DNA of 64,000 nt from Morinoia aosen (lineage: Eukaryota > Arthropoda > Malacostraca > Amphipoda > Talitridae): the NCBI GenBank assembly GCA_030386875.1, contig CM059567.1:80531130-80595129 (forward strand). The letters run 5' to 3'. Positions 11,302 through 23,540 of this stretch are shown here, piece after piece; position 1 is the first letter of the stretch; every line of letters starts with the position of its first letter. A program made the position numbers and the translations under genes. A model generated the notes under the pieces. The model did not search any database. It was not told the origin of the DNA and was given only the letters and a program-made list of their open reading frames with translations.

Positions 11302-11420
11302 GCCAACGGCCATACCACGTTGAATGCACCGCTTCTCGTCCGATCAGCGAAGTTAAGCAACGTTGGGTCTGGTTAGTACTTGGATGGGTGACCGCCTGGG
11401 AACACCAGATGCTGTTGGCT
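11302..11420 (+). rRNA. 5S ribosomal RNA, unit 10
   Basis: The gene matches the reference. The spacer has AAGTGATCATTTG in place of AAGTGAGCATTTG and an extended poly-T tract; both are shared with unit 42. Confidence 0.97.
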
Positions 11421-12388
11421 TTTTACCTTTTCCGTGTCTTCTTCGATGACAGGAATTTGGGTCAAATCTTCCGAGTGAATTCGATTTTTTCCGCGGGATT
11501 GTCCCGTGAGGTCATTTTTTTCAACACTTTAAATTCCTTGCTTGCCTGCATTCGCGTACCCGCAGGTTGGAACCAAGCTCCTATTTTGATATTTGCGCAG
11601 TCCAAAGGTCACCATTCAATGGTCGCCTTTTCGTCGTCACGTTCTGGAAAATCTTAGGCATTTAGATGGAATGAGCCCAATGATGTTCATCGATTGATCG
11701 CCCTTTCCGGAAGCACATCTGTCTAGTGAATGAATATTTTTGGCAATGATTGCGCAGGTTATCTCAGCTTGCGCCCTATGATGAGATCTTGGTGTTGGGC
11801 GCATCTTTTCCATGCGAGTGTACTCCGCTGAATACATTCGGTGCTGATATTTTTCGATGGACGATTCACGTCGAGCCTCGGAAATGAGCTCTTCGACTGT
11901 TATGATGCGCATGCAAGAGTGACAGCTGTGAGCAGCTGCCTGCTGTTCAATGGTCTCAAGATTTTGGAAACTACAGCCCTCCGAAAGTGTAGTCATTTGC
12001 GGCTGTGAACGTTCTTTTTGTTTACGGGAGTAGCGTGAGGCTGGGAGATGAAGCTCAGTTGTAGGTAACAGTTTTCCGAGCAAATCGATCGTGATCGTGA
12101 ATTTCGATGAATGCATCGCACACTGATTGAATGAATCATCGTGAGCTGGTGTGCAGGCTCCTGCTCAAAGTGATCATTTGTTCCAATCCTGAGCTGTTTG
12201 ACGACGTTCCCTGCAATTGAAAGGTGTGACTTTGTTTTTTTTTTTCGCGCAATTTAGGACGTGGACTACAATCGATAATACTGTTAGTTGAGCGTCGAGC
12301 ATAGTGAAGCGGCGACATCGAGTATTGTTTTACTTGAAGATAAGTTGGTCAAATACGAATTCGTTCGTTCGACATGGCAATCTTCCTC

Positions 12389-12507
12389 GCCAACGGCCAT
12401 ACCACGTTGAATGCACCGCTTCTCGTCCGATCAGCGAAGTTAAGCAACGTTGGGTCTGGTTAGTACTTGGATGGGTGACCGCCTGGGAACACCAGATGCT
12501 GTTGGCT
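12389..12507 (+). rRNA. 5S ribosomal RNA, unit 11 (3-bp leader deletion type)
   Basis: The gene matches the reference. The leader lacks one ATC (GACATCGAG instead of GACATCATCGAG). The trailer has the linked set TTTAGGTC, TGCACAG, TTTTCTTCG, TTAAGCATCTAG and TCTTTAGC, with CCATACGAG. A MITE follows, as after every unit of this type. Confidence 0.97.
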
Positions 12508-13372
12508 TTTTACCTTTTCCGTGTCTTCTTCGATGACAGGAATTTAGGTCAAATCTTCCGAGTGAATTCGATTTTTTCCGCGGGATTGTCCCGTGAGGTC
12601 ATTTTTTTCAACACTTTAAATTCCTTGCTTGCCTGCATTCGCGTACCCGCAGGTTGGAACCAAGCTCCTATTTTGATATTTGCACAGTCCAAAGGTCACC
12701 ATTCAATGGTCGCCTTTTCTTCGTCACGTTCTGGAAAATCTTAAGCATCTAGATGGAATGAACCCGATGATGTTCATCGGTTGATCGCCCTTTCCGGAAG
12801 CACATCTGTCTAGTGAATGAATATCTTTAGCAATGATTGCGCAGGTTATCTCAGCTTGCGCCCTATGATGAGATCTTGGTGTTGGGCGCATCTTTTCCAT
12901 ACGAGTGTACTCCGCTGAATACATTCGGTGCTGATATTTTTCGATGGACGATTCACGTCGAGCCTCGGAAATGAGCTCTTCGACTGTTATGATGCGCATG
13001 CAAGAGTGACAGCTGTGAGCAGCTGCCTGCTGTTCAATGGTCTCAAGATTTTGGAAACTACAGCCCTCCGAAAGTGTAGTCATTTGCGGCTGTGAACGTT
13101 CTTTTTGTTTACGGGAGAAGCGTGAGGCTGGGAGATGAAGCTCAGTTGTAGGTAACAGTTTTCCGAGCAAATCGATCGTGATCGTGAATTTCGATGAATG
13201 CATCGCACACTGATTGAATGAATCATCGTGAGCTGGTGTGCAGGCTCCTGCTCAAAGTGAGCATTTGTTCCAATCCTGAGCTGTTTGACGACGTTCCCTG
13301 CAATTGAAAGGTGTGACTTTGTTTTTTTTTTCGCGCAATTTAGGACGTGGACTACAATCGATAATACTGTTA

Positions 13373-13780
13373 AGGCACCGCCACACCTTGCATTATGTCA
13401 ATGCTACTTGTAACTTTGTTCGTGTCGCAGAACAACCGCTGCGGCTTAACGAGCTTTTGGATGAGCGCGTGACAAAGCGCGGCAGTCAGTTGCATATAAG
13501 CTTTGAGAGGAGGAGGACGTCAGACGACAATGTGCTCTGCAAAGCAGCTGCGCTCGGACTTTCGCGGAACACGCTTGCGAGACAACAGTGAGCGCTTGAG
13601 CGAGACAACCGTACTCAATGACTGCTTGGCTAGCACTGGCTCTGCTGTGCGGTGTCGTCTGGCTACGTGAATCAGGAGGGCTGGACTTTTGTTCATGTGG
13701 CTGCCCGAGCGGTGAGAGAGCTCTGGGCAACTCGTCGGTGCGGCATGGAGTACTCGAAGTTGCAAGGTGTGGCGGTGCCT
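13373..13780. mobile_element. PIF/Harbinger-type MITE, copy 3
   Basis: Same element and insertion base as copy 1. The 5' flank is ATAATACTG, the same base as in empty units. TTA duplications are at 13370-13372 and 13781-13783. Confidence 0.9.
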
Positions 13781-13888
13781 TTAGTTGAGCGTCGAGCATA
13801 GTGAAGCGGCGACATCATCGAGTATTGTTTTACTTGAAAATAAGTTGGTCAAATACGAATTCGTTCGTTCGACATGGCAATCTTCCTC

Positions 13889-14007
13889 GCCAACGGCCAT
13901 ACCACGTTGAATGCACCGCTTCTCGTCCGATCAGCGAAGTTAAGCAACGTTGGGTCTGGTTAGTACTTGGATGGGTGACCGCCTGGGAACACCAGATGCT
14001 GTTGGCT
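13889..14007 (+). rRNA. 5S ribosomal RNA, unit 12 (downstream of MITE)
   Basis: The gene matches the reference, with the full MITE-linked marker set (GAAAATAAG, TCTCCCG, TTAGATAG). Confidence 0.97.
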
Positions 14008-14976
14008 TTTTACCTTTTCCGTGTCTTCTTCGATGACAGGAATTTGGGTCAAATCTCCCGAGTGAATTCGATTTTTTCCGCGGGATTGTCCCGTGAGGTC
14101 ATTTTTTTCAACACTTTAAATTCCTTGCTTGCCTGCATTCGCGTACCCGCAGGTTGGAACCAAGCTCCTATTTTGATATTTGCGCAGTCCAAAGGTCACC
14201 ATTCAATGGTCGCCTTTTCGTCGTCACGTTCTGGAAAATCTTAGGCATTTAGATAGAATGAGCCCAATGATGTTCATCGATTGATCGCCCTTTCCGGAAG
14301 CACATCTGTCTAGTGAATGAATATTTTTGGCAATGATTGCGCAGGTTATCTCAGCTTGCGCCCTATGATGAGATCTTGGTGTTGGGCGCATCTTTTCCAT
14401 GCGAGTGTACTCCGCTGAATACATTCGGTGCTGATATTTTTCGATGGACGATTCACGTCGAGCCTCGGAAATGAGCTCTTCGACTGTTATGATGCGCATG
14501 CAAGAGTGACAGCTGTGAGCAGCTGCCTGCTGTTCAATGGTCTCAAGATTTTGGAAACTACAGCCCTCCGAAAGTGTAGTCATTTGCGGCTGTGAACGTT
14601 CTTTTTGTTTACGGGAGTAGCGTGAGGCTGGGAGATGAAGCTCAGTTGTAGGTAACAGTTTTCCGAGCAAATCGATCGTGATCGTGAATTTCGATGAATG
14701 CATCGCACACTGATTGAATGAATCATCGTGAGCTGGTGTGCAGGCTCCTGCTCAAAGTGAGCATTTGTTCCAATCCTGAGCTGTTTGACGACGTTCCCTG
14801 CAATTGAAAGGTGTGACTTTGTTTTTTTTTCGCGCAATTTAGGACGTGGACTACAATCGATAATACTGTTAGTTGAGCGTCGAGCATAGTGAAGCGGCGA
14901 CATCATCGAGTATTGTTTTACTTGAAGATAAGTTGGTCAAATACGAATTCGTTCGTTCGACATGGCAATCTTCCTC

Positions 14977-15095
14977 GCCAACGGCCATACCACGTTGAAT
15001 GCACCGCTTCTCGTCCGATCAGCGAAGTTAAGCAACGTTGGGTCTGGTTAGTACTTGGATGGGTGACCGCCTGGGAACACCAGATGCTGTTGGCT
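14977..15095 (+). rRNA. 5S ribosomal RNA, unit 13
   Basis: The gene matches the reference. The spacer has TCAATCAATGG, CATGCGCGTG and CAGCTCTGAG, and a private TTCCTAGCTTG. Confidence 0.97.
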
Positions 15096-16068
15096 TTTTA
15101 CCTTTTCCGTGTCTTCTTCGATGACAGGAATTTGGGTCAAATCTTCCGAGTGAATTCGATTTTTTCCGCGGGATTGTCCCGTGAGGTCATTTTTTTCAAC
15201 ACTTTAAATTCCTAGCTTGCCTGCATTCGCGTACCCGCAGGTTGGAACCAAGCTCCTATTTTGATATTTGCGCAGTCCAAAGGTCACCATTCAATCAATG
15301 GTCGCCTTTTCGTCGTCACGTTCTGGAAAATCTTAGGCATTTAGATGGAATGAGCCCAATGATGTTCATCGATTGATCGCCCTTTCCGGAAGCACATCTG
15401 TCTAGTGAATGAATATTTTTGGCAATGATTGCGCAGGTTATCTCAGCTTGCGCCCTATGATGAGATCTTGGTGTTGGGCGCATCTTTTCCATGCGCGTGT
15501 ACTCCGCTGAATACATTCGGTGCTGATATTTTTCGATGGACGATTCACGTCGAGCCTCGGAAATGAGCTCTTCGACTGTTATGATGCGCATGCAAGAGTG
15601 ACAGCTCTGAGCAGCTGCCTGCTGTTCAATGGTCTCAAGATTTTGGAAACTACAGCCCTCCGAAAGTGTAGTCATTTGCGGCTGTGAACGTTCTTTTTGT
15701 TTACGGGAGTAGCGTGAGGCTGGGAGATGAAGCTCAGTTGTAGGTAACAGTTTTCCGAGCAAATCGATCGTGATCGTGAATTTCGATGAATGCATCGCAC
15801 ACTGATTGAATGAATCATCGTGAGCTGGTGTGCAGGCTCCTGCTCAAAGTGAGCATTTGTTCCAATCCTGAGCTGTTTGACGACGTTCCCTGCAATTGAA
15901 AGGTGTGACTTTGTTTTTTTTTCGCGCAATTTAGGACGTGGACTACAATCGATAATACTGTTAGTTGAGCGTCGAGCATAGTGAAGCGGCGACATCATCG
16001 AGTATTGTTTTACTTGAAGATAAGTTGGTCAAATACGAATTCGTTCGTTCGACATGGCAATCTTCCTC

Positions 16069-16187
16069 GCCAACGGCCATACCACGTTGAATGCACCGCT
16101 TCTCGTCCGATCAGCGAAGTTAAGCAACGTTGGGTCTGGTTAGTACTTGGATGGGTGACCGCCTGGGAACACCAGATGCTGTTGGCT
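16069..16187 (+). rRNA. 5S ribosomal RNA, unit 14
   Basis: The gene matches the reference. The spacer is the most diverged type: TCCGGTGAGG, TTTAGATTCC, TGCACAG, TTAAGCATCTAG, and CATCGTTTCCTTGCGAG with GTGTTCTCC. It is shared with unit 46 and partly with units 52 and 54. Confidence 0.97.
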
Positions 16188-17157
16188 TTTTACCTTTTCC
16201 GTGTCTTCTTCGATGACAGGAATTTGGGTCAAATCTTCCGAGTGAATTCGATTTTTTCCGCGGGATTGTCCGGTGAGGTCATTTTTTTCAACACTTTAGA
16301 TTCCTTGCTTGCCTGCATTCGCGTACCCGCAGGTTGGAACCAAGCTCCTATTTTGATATTTGCACAGTCCAAAGGTCACCATTCAATGGTCGCCTTTTCT
16401 TCGTCACGTTCTGGAAAATCTTAAGCATCTAGATGGAATGAACCCGATGATGTTCATCGGTTGATCGCCCTTTCCGGAAGCACATCTGTCTAGTGAATGA
16501 ATATCTTTAGCAATGATTGCGCAGGTTATCTCAGCTTGCGCCCTATGATGAGATCTTGGTGTTGGGCGCATCGTTTCCTTGCGAGTGTTCTCCGCTGAAT
16601 ACATTCGGTGCTGATATTTTTCGATGGACGATTCACGTCGAGCCTCGGAAATGAGCTCTTCGACTGTTATGATGCGCATGCAAGAGTGACAGCTGTGAGC
16701 AGCTGCCTGCTGTTCAATGGTCTCAAGATTTTGGAAACTACAGCCCTCCGAAAGTGTAGTCATTTGCGGCTGTGAACGTTCTTTTTGTTTACGGGAGAAG
16801 CGTGAGGCTGGGAGATGAAGCTCAGTTGTAGGTAACAGTTTTCCGAGCAAATCGATCGTGATCGTGAATTTCGATGAATGCATCGCACACTGATTGAATG
16901 AATCATCGTGAGCTGGTGTGCAGGCTCCTGCTCAAAGTGAGCATTTGTTCCAATCCTGAGCTGTTTGACGACGTTCCCTGCAATTGAAAGGTGTGACTTT
17001 GTTTTTTTTTTCGCGCAATTTAGGACGTGGACTACAATCGATAATACTGTTAGTTGAGCGTCGAGCATAGTGAAGCGGCGACATCATCGAGTATTGTTTT
17101 ACTTGAAAATAAGTTGGTCAAATACGAATTCGTTCGTTCGACATGGCAATCTTCCTC

Positions 17158-17276
17158 GCCAACGGCCATACCACGTTGAATGCACCGCTTCTCGTCCGAT
17201 CAGCGAAGTTAAGCAACGTTGGGTCTGGTTAGTACTTGGATGGGTGACCGCCTGGGAACACCAGATGCTGTTGGCT
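17158..17276 (+). rRNA. 5S ribosomal RNA, unit 15 (MITE-type markers, no MITE)
   Basis: The gene matches the reference. The leader has GAAAATAAG and the trailer TCTCCCG, markers otherwise seen together only beside a MITE, but the MITE site is empty (CTGTTAGTTG). GACAGAAATTTG is private. Confidence 0.97.
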
Positions 17277-18243
17277 TTTTACCTTTTCCGTGTCTTCTTC
17301 GATGACAGAAATTTGGGTCAAATCTCCCGAGTGAATTCGATTTTTTCCGCGGGATTGTCCCGTGAGGTCATTTTTTTCAACACTTTAAATTCCTTGCTTG
17401 CCTGCATTCGCGTACCCGCAGGTTGGAACCAAGCTCCTATTTTGATATTTGCGCAGTCCAAAGGTCACCATTCAATGGTCGCCTTTTCGTCGTCACGTTC
17501 TGGAAAATCTTAGGCATTTAGATGGAATGAGCCCAATGATGTTCATCGATTGATCGCCCTTTCCGGAAGCACATCTGTCTAGTGAATGAATATTTTTGGC
17601 AATGATTGCGCAGGTTATCTCAGCTTGCGCCCTATGATGAGATCTTGGTGTTGGGCGCATCTTTTCCATGCGAGTGTACTCCGCTGAATACATTCGGTGC
17701 TGATATTTTTCGATGGACGATTCACGTCGAGCCTCGGAAATGAGCTCTTCGACTGTTATGATGCGCATGCAAGAGTGACAGCTGTGAGCAGCTGCCTGCT
17801 GTTCAATGGTCTCAAGATTTTGGAAACTACAGCCCTCCGAAAGTGTAGTCATTTGCGGCTGTGAACGTTCTTTTTGTTTACGGGAGTAGCGTGAGGCTGG
17901 GAGATGAAGCTCAGTTGTAGGTAACAGTTTTCCGAGCAAATCGATCGTGATCGTGAATTTCGATGAATGCATCGCACACTGATTGAATGAATCATCGTGA
18001 GCTGGTGTGCAGGCTCCTGCTCAAAGTGAGCATTTGTTCCAATCCTGAGCTGTTTGACGACGTTCCCTGCAATTGAAAGGTGTGACTTTGTTTTTTTTTT
18101 CGCGCAATTTAGGACGTGGACTACAATCGATAATACTGTTAGTTGAGCGTCGAGCATAGTGAAGCGGCGACATCGAGTATTGTTTTACTTGAAGATAAGT
18201 TGGTCAAATACGAATTCGTTCGCTCGACATGGCGATCTTCCTC

Positions 18244-18362
18244 GCCAACGGCCATACCACGTTGAATGCACCGCTTCTCGTCCGATCAGCGAAGTTAAGC
18301 AACGTTGGGTCTGGTTAGTACTTGGATGGGTGACCGCCTGGGAACACCAGATGCTGTTGGCT
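18244..18362 (+). rRNA. 5S ribosomal RNA, unit 16 (3-bp leader deletion type)
   Basis: The gene matches the reference. The leader has the ATC deletion plus CGCTCGACATGGCGATC changes within 30 bp of the start. The trailer is the TTTAGGTC / TGCACAG / TCTTTGGC type and is followed by a MITE. Confidence 0.97.
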
Positions 18363-19227
18363 TTTTACCTTTTCCGTGTCTTCTTCGATGACAGGAATTT
18401 AGGTCAAATCTTCCGAGTGAATTCGATTTTTTCCGCGGGATTGTCCCGTGAGGTCATTTTTTTCAACACTTTAAATTCCTTGCTTGCCTGCATTCGCGTA
18501 CCCGCAGGTTGGAACCAAGCTCCTATTTTGATATTTGCACAGTCCAAAGGTCACCATTCAATGGTCGCCTTTTCTTCGTCACGTTCTGGAAAATCTTAAG
18601 CATCTAGATGGAATGAACCCGATGATGTTCATCGGTTGATCGCCCTTTCCGGAAGCACATCTGTCTAGTGAATGAATATCTTTGGCAATGATTGCGCAGG
18701 TTATCTCAGCTTGCGCCCTATGATGAGATCTTGGTGTTGGGCGCATCTTTTCCATGCGAGTGTACTCCGCTGAATACATTCGGTGCTGATATTTTTCGAT
18801 GGACGATTCACGTCGAGCCTCGGAAATGAGCTCTTCGACTGTTATGATGCGCATGCAAGAGTGACAGCTGTGAGCAGCTGCCTGCTGTTCAATGGTCTCA
18901 AGATTTTGGAAACTACAGCCCTCCGAAAGTGTAGTCATTTGCGGCTGTGAACGTTCTTTTTGTTTACGGGAGAAGCGTGAGGCTGGGAGATGAAGCTCAG
19001 TTGTAGGTAACAGTTTTCCGAGCAAATCGATCGTGATCGTGAATTTCGATGAATGCATCGCACACTGATTGAATGAATCATCGTGAGCTGGTGTGCAGGC
19101 TCCTGCTCAAAGTGAGCATTTGTTCCAATCCTGAGCTGTTTGACGACGTTCCCTGCAATTGAAAGGTGTGACTTTGTTTTTTTTTTCGCGCAATTTAGGA
19201 CGTGGACTACAATCGATAATACTGTTA

Positions 19228-19635
19228 AGGCACCGCCACACCTTGCATTATGTCAATGCTACTTGTAACTTTGTTCGTGTCGCAGAACAACCGCTGCGGC
19301 TTAACGAGCTTTTGGATGAGCGCGTGACAAAGCGCGGCAGTCAGTTGCATATAAGCTTTGAGAGGAGGAGGACGTCAGACGACAATGTGCTCTGCAAAGC
19401 AGCTGCGCTCGGACTTTCGCGGAACACGCTTGCGAGACAACAGTGAGCGCTTGAGCGAGACAACCGTACTCAATGACTGCTTGGCTAGCACTGGCTCTGC
19501 TGTGCGGTGTCGTCTGGCTACGTGAATCAGGAGGGCTGGACTTTTGTTCATGTGGCTGCCCGAGCGGTGAGAGAGCTCTGGGCAACTCGTCGGTGCGGCA
19601 TGGAGTACTCGAAGTTGCAAGGTGTGGCGGTGCCT
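19228..19635. mobile_element. PIF/Harbinger-type MITE, copy 4
   Basis: Same element and insertion base as copy 1, with 5' flank ATAATACTG. Its counterpart is missing from the second large block: the place before unit 47 is empty. Confidence 0.9.
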
Positions 19636-19743
19636 TTAGTTGAGCGTCGAGCATAGTGAAGCGGCGACATCATCGAGTATTGTTTTACTTGAAAATAAGT
19701 TGGTCAAATACGAATTCGTTCGTTCGACATGGCAATCTTCCTC

Positions 19744-19862
19744 GCCAACGGCCATACCACGTTGAATGCACCGCTTCTCGTCCGATCAGCGAAGTTAAGC
19801 AACGTTGGGTCTGGTTAGTACTTGGATGGGTGACCGCCTGGGAACACCAGATGCTGTTGGCT
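19744..19862 (+). rRNA. 5S ribosomal RNA, unit 17 (downstream of MITE)
   Basis: The gene matches the reference, with the MITE-linked marker set. Its trailer (TTAGATAG) matches that of unit 47. Confidence 0.97.
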
Positions 19863-20831
19863 TTTTACCTTTTCCGTGTCTTCTTCGATGACAGGAATTT
19901 GGGTCAAATCTCCCGAGTGAATTCGATTTTTTCCGCGGGATTGTCCCGTGAGGTCATTTTTTTCAACACTTTAAATTCCTTGCTTGCCTGCATTCGCGTA
20001 CCCGCAGGTTGGAACCAAGCTCCTATTTTGATATTTGCGCAGTCCAAAGGTCACCATTCAATGGTCGCCTTTTCGTCGTCACGTTCTGGAAAATCTTAGG
20101 CATTTAGATAGAATGAGCCCAATGATGTTCATCGATTGATCGCCCTTTCCGGAAGCACATCTGTCTAGTGAATGAATATTTTTGGCAATGATTGCGCAGG
20201 TTATCTCAGCTTGCGCCCTATGATGAGATCTTGGTGTTGGGCGCATCTTTTCCATGCGAGTGTACTCCGCTGAATACATTCGGTGCTGATATTTTTCGAT
20301 GGACGATTCACGTCGAGCCTCGGAAATGAGCTCTTCGACTGTTATGATGCGCATGCAAGAGTGACAGCTGTGAGCAGCTGCCTGCTGTTCAATGGTCTCA
20401 AGATTTTGGAAACTACAGCCCTCCGAAAGTGTAGTCATTTGCGGCTGTGAACGTTCTTTTTGTTTACGGGAGTAGCGTGAGGCTGGGAGATGAAGCTCAG
20501 TTGTAGGTAACAGTTTTCCGAGCAAATCGATCGTGATCGTGAATTTCGATGAATGCATCGCACACTGATTGAATGAATCATCGTGAGCTGGTGTGCAGGC
20601 TCCTGCTCAAAGTGAGCATTTGTTCCAATCCTGAGCTGTTTGACGACGTTCCCTGCAATTGAAAGGTGTGACTTTGTTTTTTTTTCGCGCAATTTAGGAC
20701 GTGGACTACAATCGATAATACTGTTAGTTGAGCGTCGAGCATAGTGAAGCGGCGACATCATCGAGTATTGTTTTACTTGAAGATAAGTTGGTCAAATACG
20801 AATTCGTTCGTTCGACATGGCAATCTTCCTC

Positions 20832-20950
20832 GCCAACGGCCATACCACGTTGAATGCACCGCTTCTCGTCCGATCAGCGAAGTTAAGCAACGTTGGGTCT
20901 GGTTAGTACTTGGATGGGTGACCGCCTGGGAACACCAGATGCTGTTGGCT
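20832..20950 (+). rRNA. 5S ribosomal RNA, unit 18
   Basis: The gene matches the reference. The spacer has TCAATCAATGG and TTAGATGG with CAGCTGTGAG; it matches the spacer after unit 48. Confidence 0.97.
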
Positions 20951-21921
20951 TTTTACCTTTTCCGTGTCTTCTTCGATGACAGGAATTTGGGTCAAATCTT
21001 CCGAGTGAATTCGATTTTTTCCGCGGGATTGTCCCGTGAGGTCATTTTTTTCAACACTTTAAATTCCTTGCTTGCCTGCATTCGCGTACCCGCAGGTTGG
21101 AACCAAGCTCCTATTTTGATATTTGCGCAGTCCAAAGGTCACCATTCAATCAATGGTCGCCTTTTCGTCGTCACGTTCTGGAAAATCTTAGGCATTTAGA
21201 TGGAATGAGCCCAATGATGTTCATCGATTGATCGCCCTTTCCGGAAGCACATCTGTCTAGTGAATGAATATTTTTGGCAATGATTGCGCAGGTTATCTCA
21301 GCTTGCGCCCTATGATGAGATCTTGGTGTTGGGCGCATCTTTTCCATGCGAGTGTACTCCGCTGAATACATTCGGTGCTGATATTTTTCGATGGACGATT
21401 CACGTCGAGCCTCGGAAATGAGCTCTTCGACTGTTATGATGCGCATGCAAGAGTGACAGCTGTGAGCAGCTGCCTGCTGTTCAATGGTCTCAAGATTTTG
21501 GAAACTACAGCCCTCCGAAAGTGTAGTCATTTGCGGCTGTGAACGTTCTTTTTGTTTACGGGAGTAGCGTGAGGCTGGGAGATGAAGCTCAGTTGTAGGT
21601 AACAGTTTTCCGAGCAAATCGATCGTGATCGTGAATTTCGATGAATGCATCGCACACTGATTGAATGAATCATCGTGAGCTGGTGTGCAGGCTCCTGCTC
21701 AAAGTGAGCATTTGTTCCAATCCTGAGCTGTTTGACGACGTTCCCTGCAATTGAAAGGTGTGACTTTGTTTTTTTTTTCGCGCAATTTAGGACGTGGACT
21801 ACAATCGATAATACTGTTAGTTGAGCGTCGAGCATAGTGAAGCGGCGACATCGAGTATTGTTTTACTTGAAGATAAGTTGGTCAAATACGAATTCGTTCG
21901 TTCGACATGGCGATCTTCCTC

Positions 21922-22040
21922 GCCAACGGCCATACCACGTTGAATGCACCGCTTCTCGTCCGATCAGCGAAGTTAAGCAACGTTGGGTCTGGTTAGTACT
22001 TGGATGGGTGACCGCCTGGGAACACCAGATGCTGTTGGCT
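21922..22040 (+). rRNA. 5S ribosomal RNA, unit 19 (3-bp leader deletion type)
   Basis: The gene matches the reference. The leader has the ATC deletion and ATGGCGATC. The trailer is TTTAGGTC / TGCACAG / TCTTTGGC, then a MITE. Unit 49 is its copy. Confidence 0.97.
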
Positions 22041-22905
22041 TTTTACCTTTTCCGTGTCTTCTTCGATGACAGGAATTTAGGTCAAATCTTCCGAGTGAAT
22101 TCGATTTTTTCCGCGGGATTGTCCCGTGAGGTCATTTTTTTCAACACTTTAAATTCCTTGCTTGCCTGCATTCGCGTACCCGCAGGTTGGAACCAAGCTC
22201 CTATTTTGATATTTGCACAGTCCAAAGGTCACCATTCAATGGTCGCCTTTTCTTCGTCACGTTCTGGAAAATCTTAAGCATCTAGATGGAATGAACCCGA
22301 TGATGTTCATCGGTTGATCGCCCTTTCCGGAAGCACATCTGTCTAGTGAATGAATATCTTTGGCAATGATTGCGCAGGTTATCTCAGCTTGCGCCCTATG
22401 ATGAGATCTTGGTGTTGGGCGCATCTTTTCCATGCGAGTGTACTCCGCTGAATACATTCGGTGCTGATATTTTTCGATGGACGATTCACGTCGAGCCTCG
22501 GAAATGAGCTCTTCGACTGTTATGATGCGCATGCAAGAGTGACAGCTGTGAGCAGCTGCCTGCTGTTCAATGGTCTCAAGATTTTGGAAACTACAGCCCT
22601 CCGAAAGTGTAGTCATTTGCGGCTGTGAACGTTCTTTTTGTTTACGGGAGAAGCGTGAGGCTGGGAGATGAAGCTCAGTTGTAGGTAACAGTTTTCCGAG
22701 CAAATCGATCGTGATCGTGAATTTCGATGAATGCATCGCACACTGATTGAATGAATCATCGTGAGCTGGTGTGCAGGCTCCTGCTCAAAGTGAGCATTTG
22801 TTCCAATCCTGAGCTGTTTGACGACGTTCCCTGCAATTGAAAGGTGTGACTTTGTTTTTTTTTTCGCGCAATTTAGGACGTGGACTACAATCGATAATAC
22901 TGTTA

Positions 22906-23313
22906 AGGCACCGCCACACCTTGCATTATGTCAATGCTACTTGTAACTTTGTTCGTGTCGCAGAACAACCGCTGCGGCTTAACGAGCTTTTGGATGAGCG
23001 CGTGACAAAGCGCGGCAGTCAGTTGCATATAAGCTTTGAGAGGAGGAGGACGTCAGACGACAATGTGCTCTGCAAAGCAGCTGCGCTCGGACTTTCGCGG
23101 AACACGCTTGCGAGACAACAGTGAGCGCTTGAGCGAGACAACCGTACTCAATGACTGCTTGGCTAGCACTGGCTCTGCTGTGCGGTGTCGTCTGGCTACG
23201 TGAATCAGGAGGGCTGGACTTTTGTTCATGTGGCTGCCCGAGCGGTGAGAGAGCTCTGGGCAACTCGTCGGTGCGGCATGGAGTACTCGAAGTTGCAAGG
23301 TGTGGCGGTGCCT
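22906..23313. mobile_element. PIF/Harbinger-type MITE, copy 5
   Basis: Same element and insertion base as copy 1, with 5' flank ATAATACTG. Confidence 0.9.
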
Positions 23314-23421
23314 TTAGTTGAGCGTCGAGCATAGTGAAGCGGCGACATCATCGAGTATTGTTTTACTTGAAAATAAGTTGGTCAAATACGAATTCGTTCG
23401 TTCGACATGGCAATCTTCCTC

Positions 23422-23540
23422 GCCAACGGCCATACCACGTTGAATGCACCGCTTCTCGTCCGATCAGCGAAGTTAAGCAACGTTGGGTCTGGTTAGTACT
23501 TGGATGGGTGACCGCCTGGGAACACCAGATGCTGTTGGCT
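23422..23540 (+). rRNA. 5S ribosomal RNA, unit 20 (downstream of MITE)
   Basis: The gene matches the reference, with the MITE-linked marker set. Unit 50 is its copy. Confidence 0.97.

Larger units (their letters stand above)
1..17276. repeat. Large duplicated block, first copy (units 1-15)
   Basis: The order and types of units 1-15 recur as units 33-47. The offset is 37,732 bp up to unit 7 and 37,731 bp afterwards; the change falls in a poly-T tract. Rare markers shared by both copies include the G81A gene (units 7 and 39), CAGCTGTCTGCTG (5 and 37), CCATACGAG (11 and 43) and the diverged spacer of 14 and 46. The left end lies outside the window. Confidence 0.9.
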
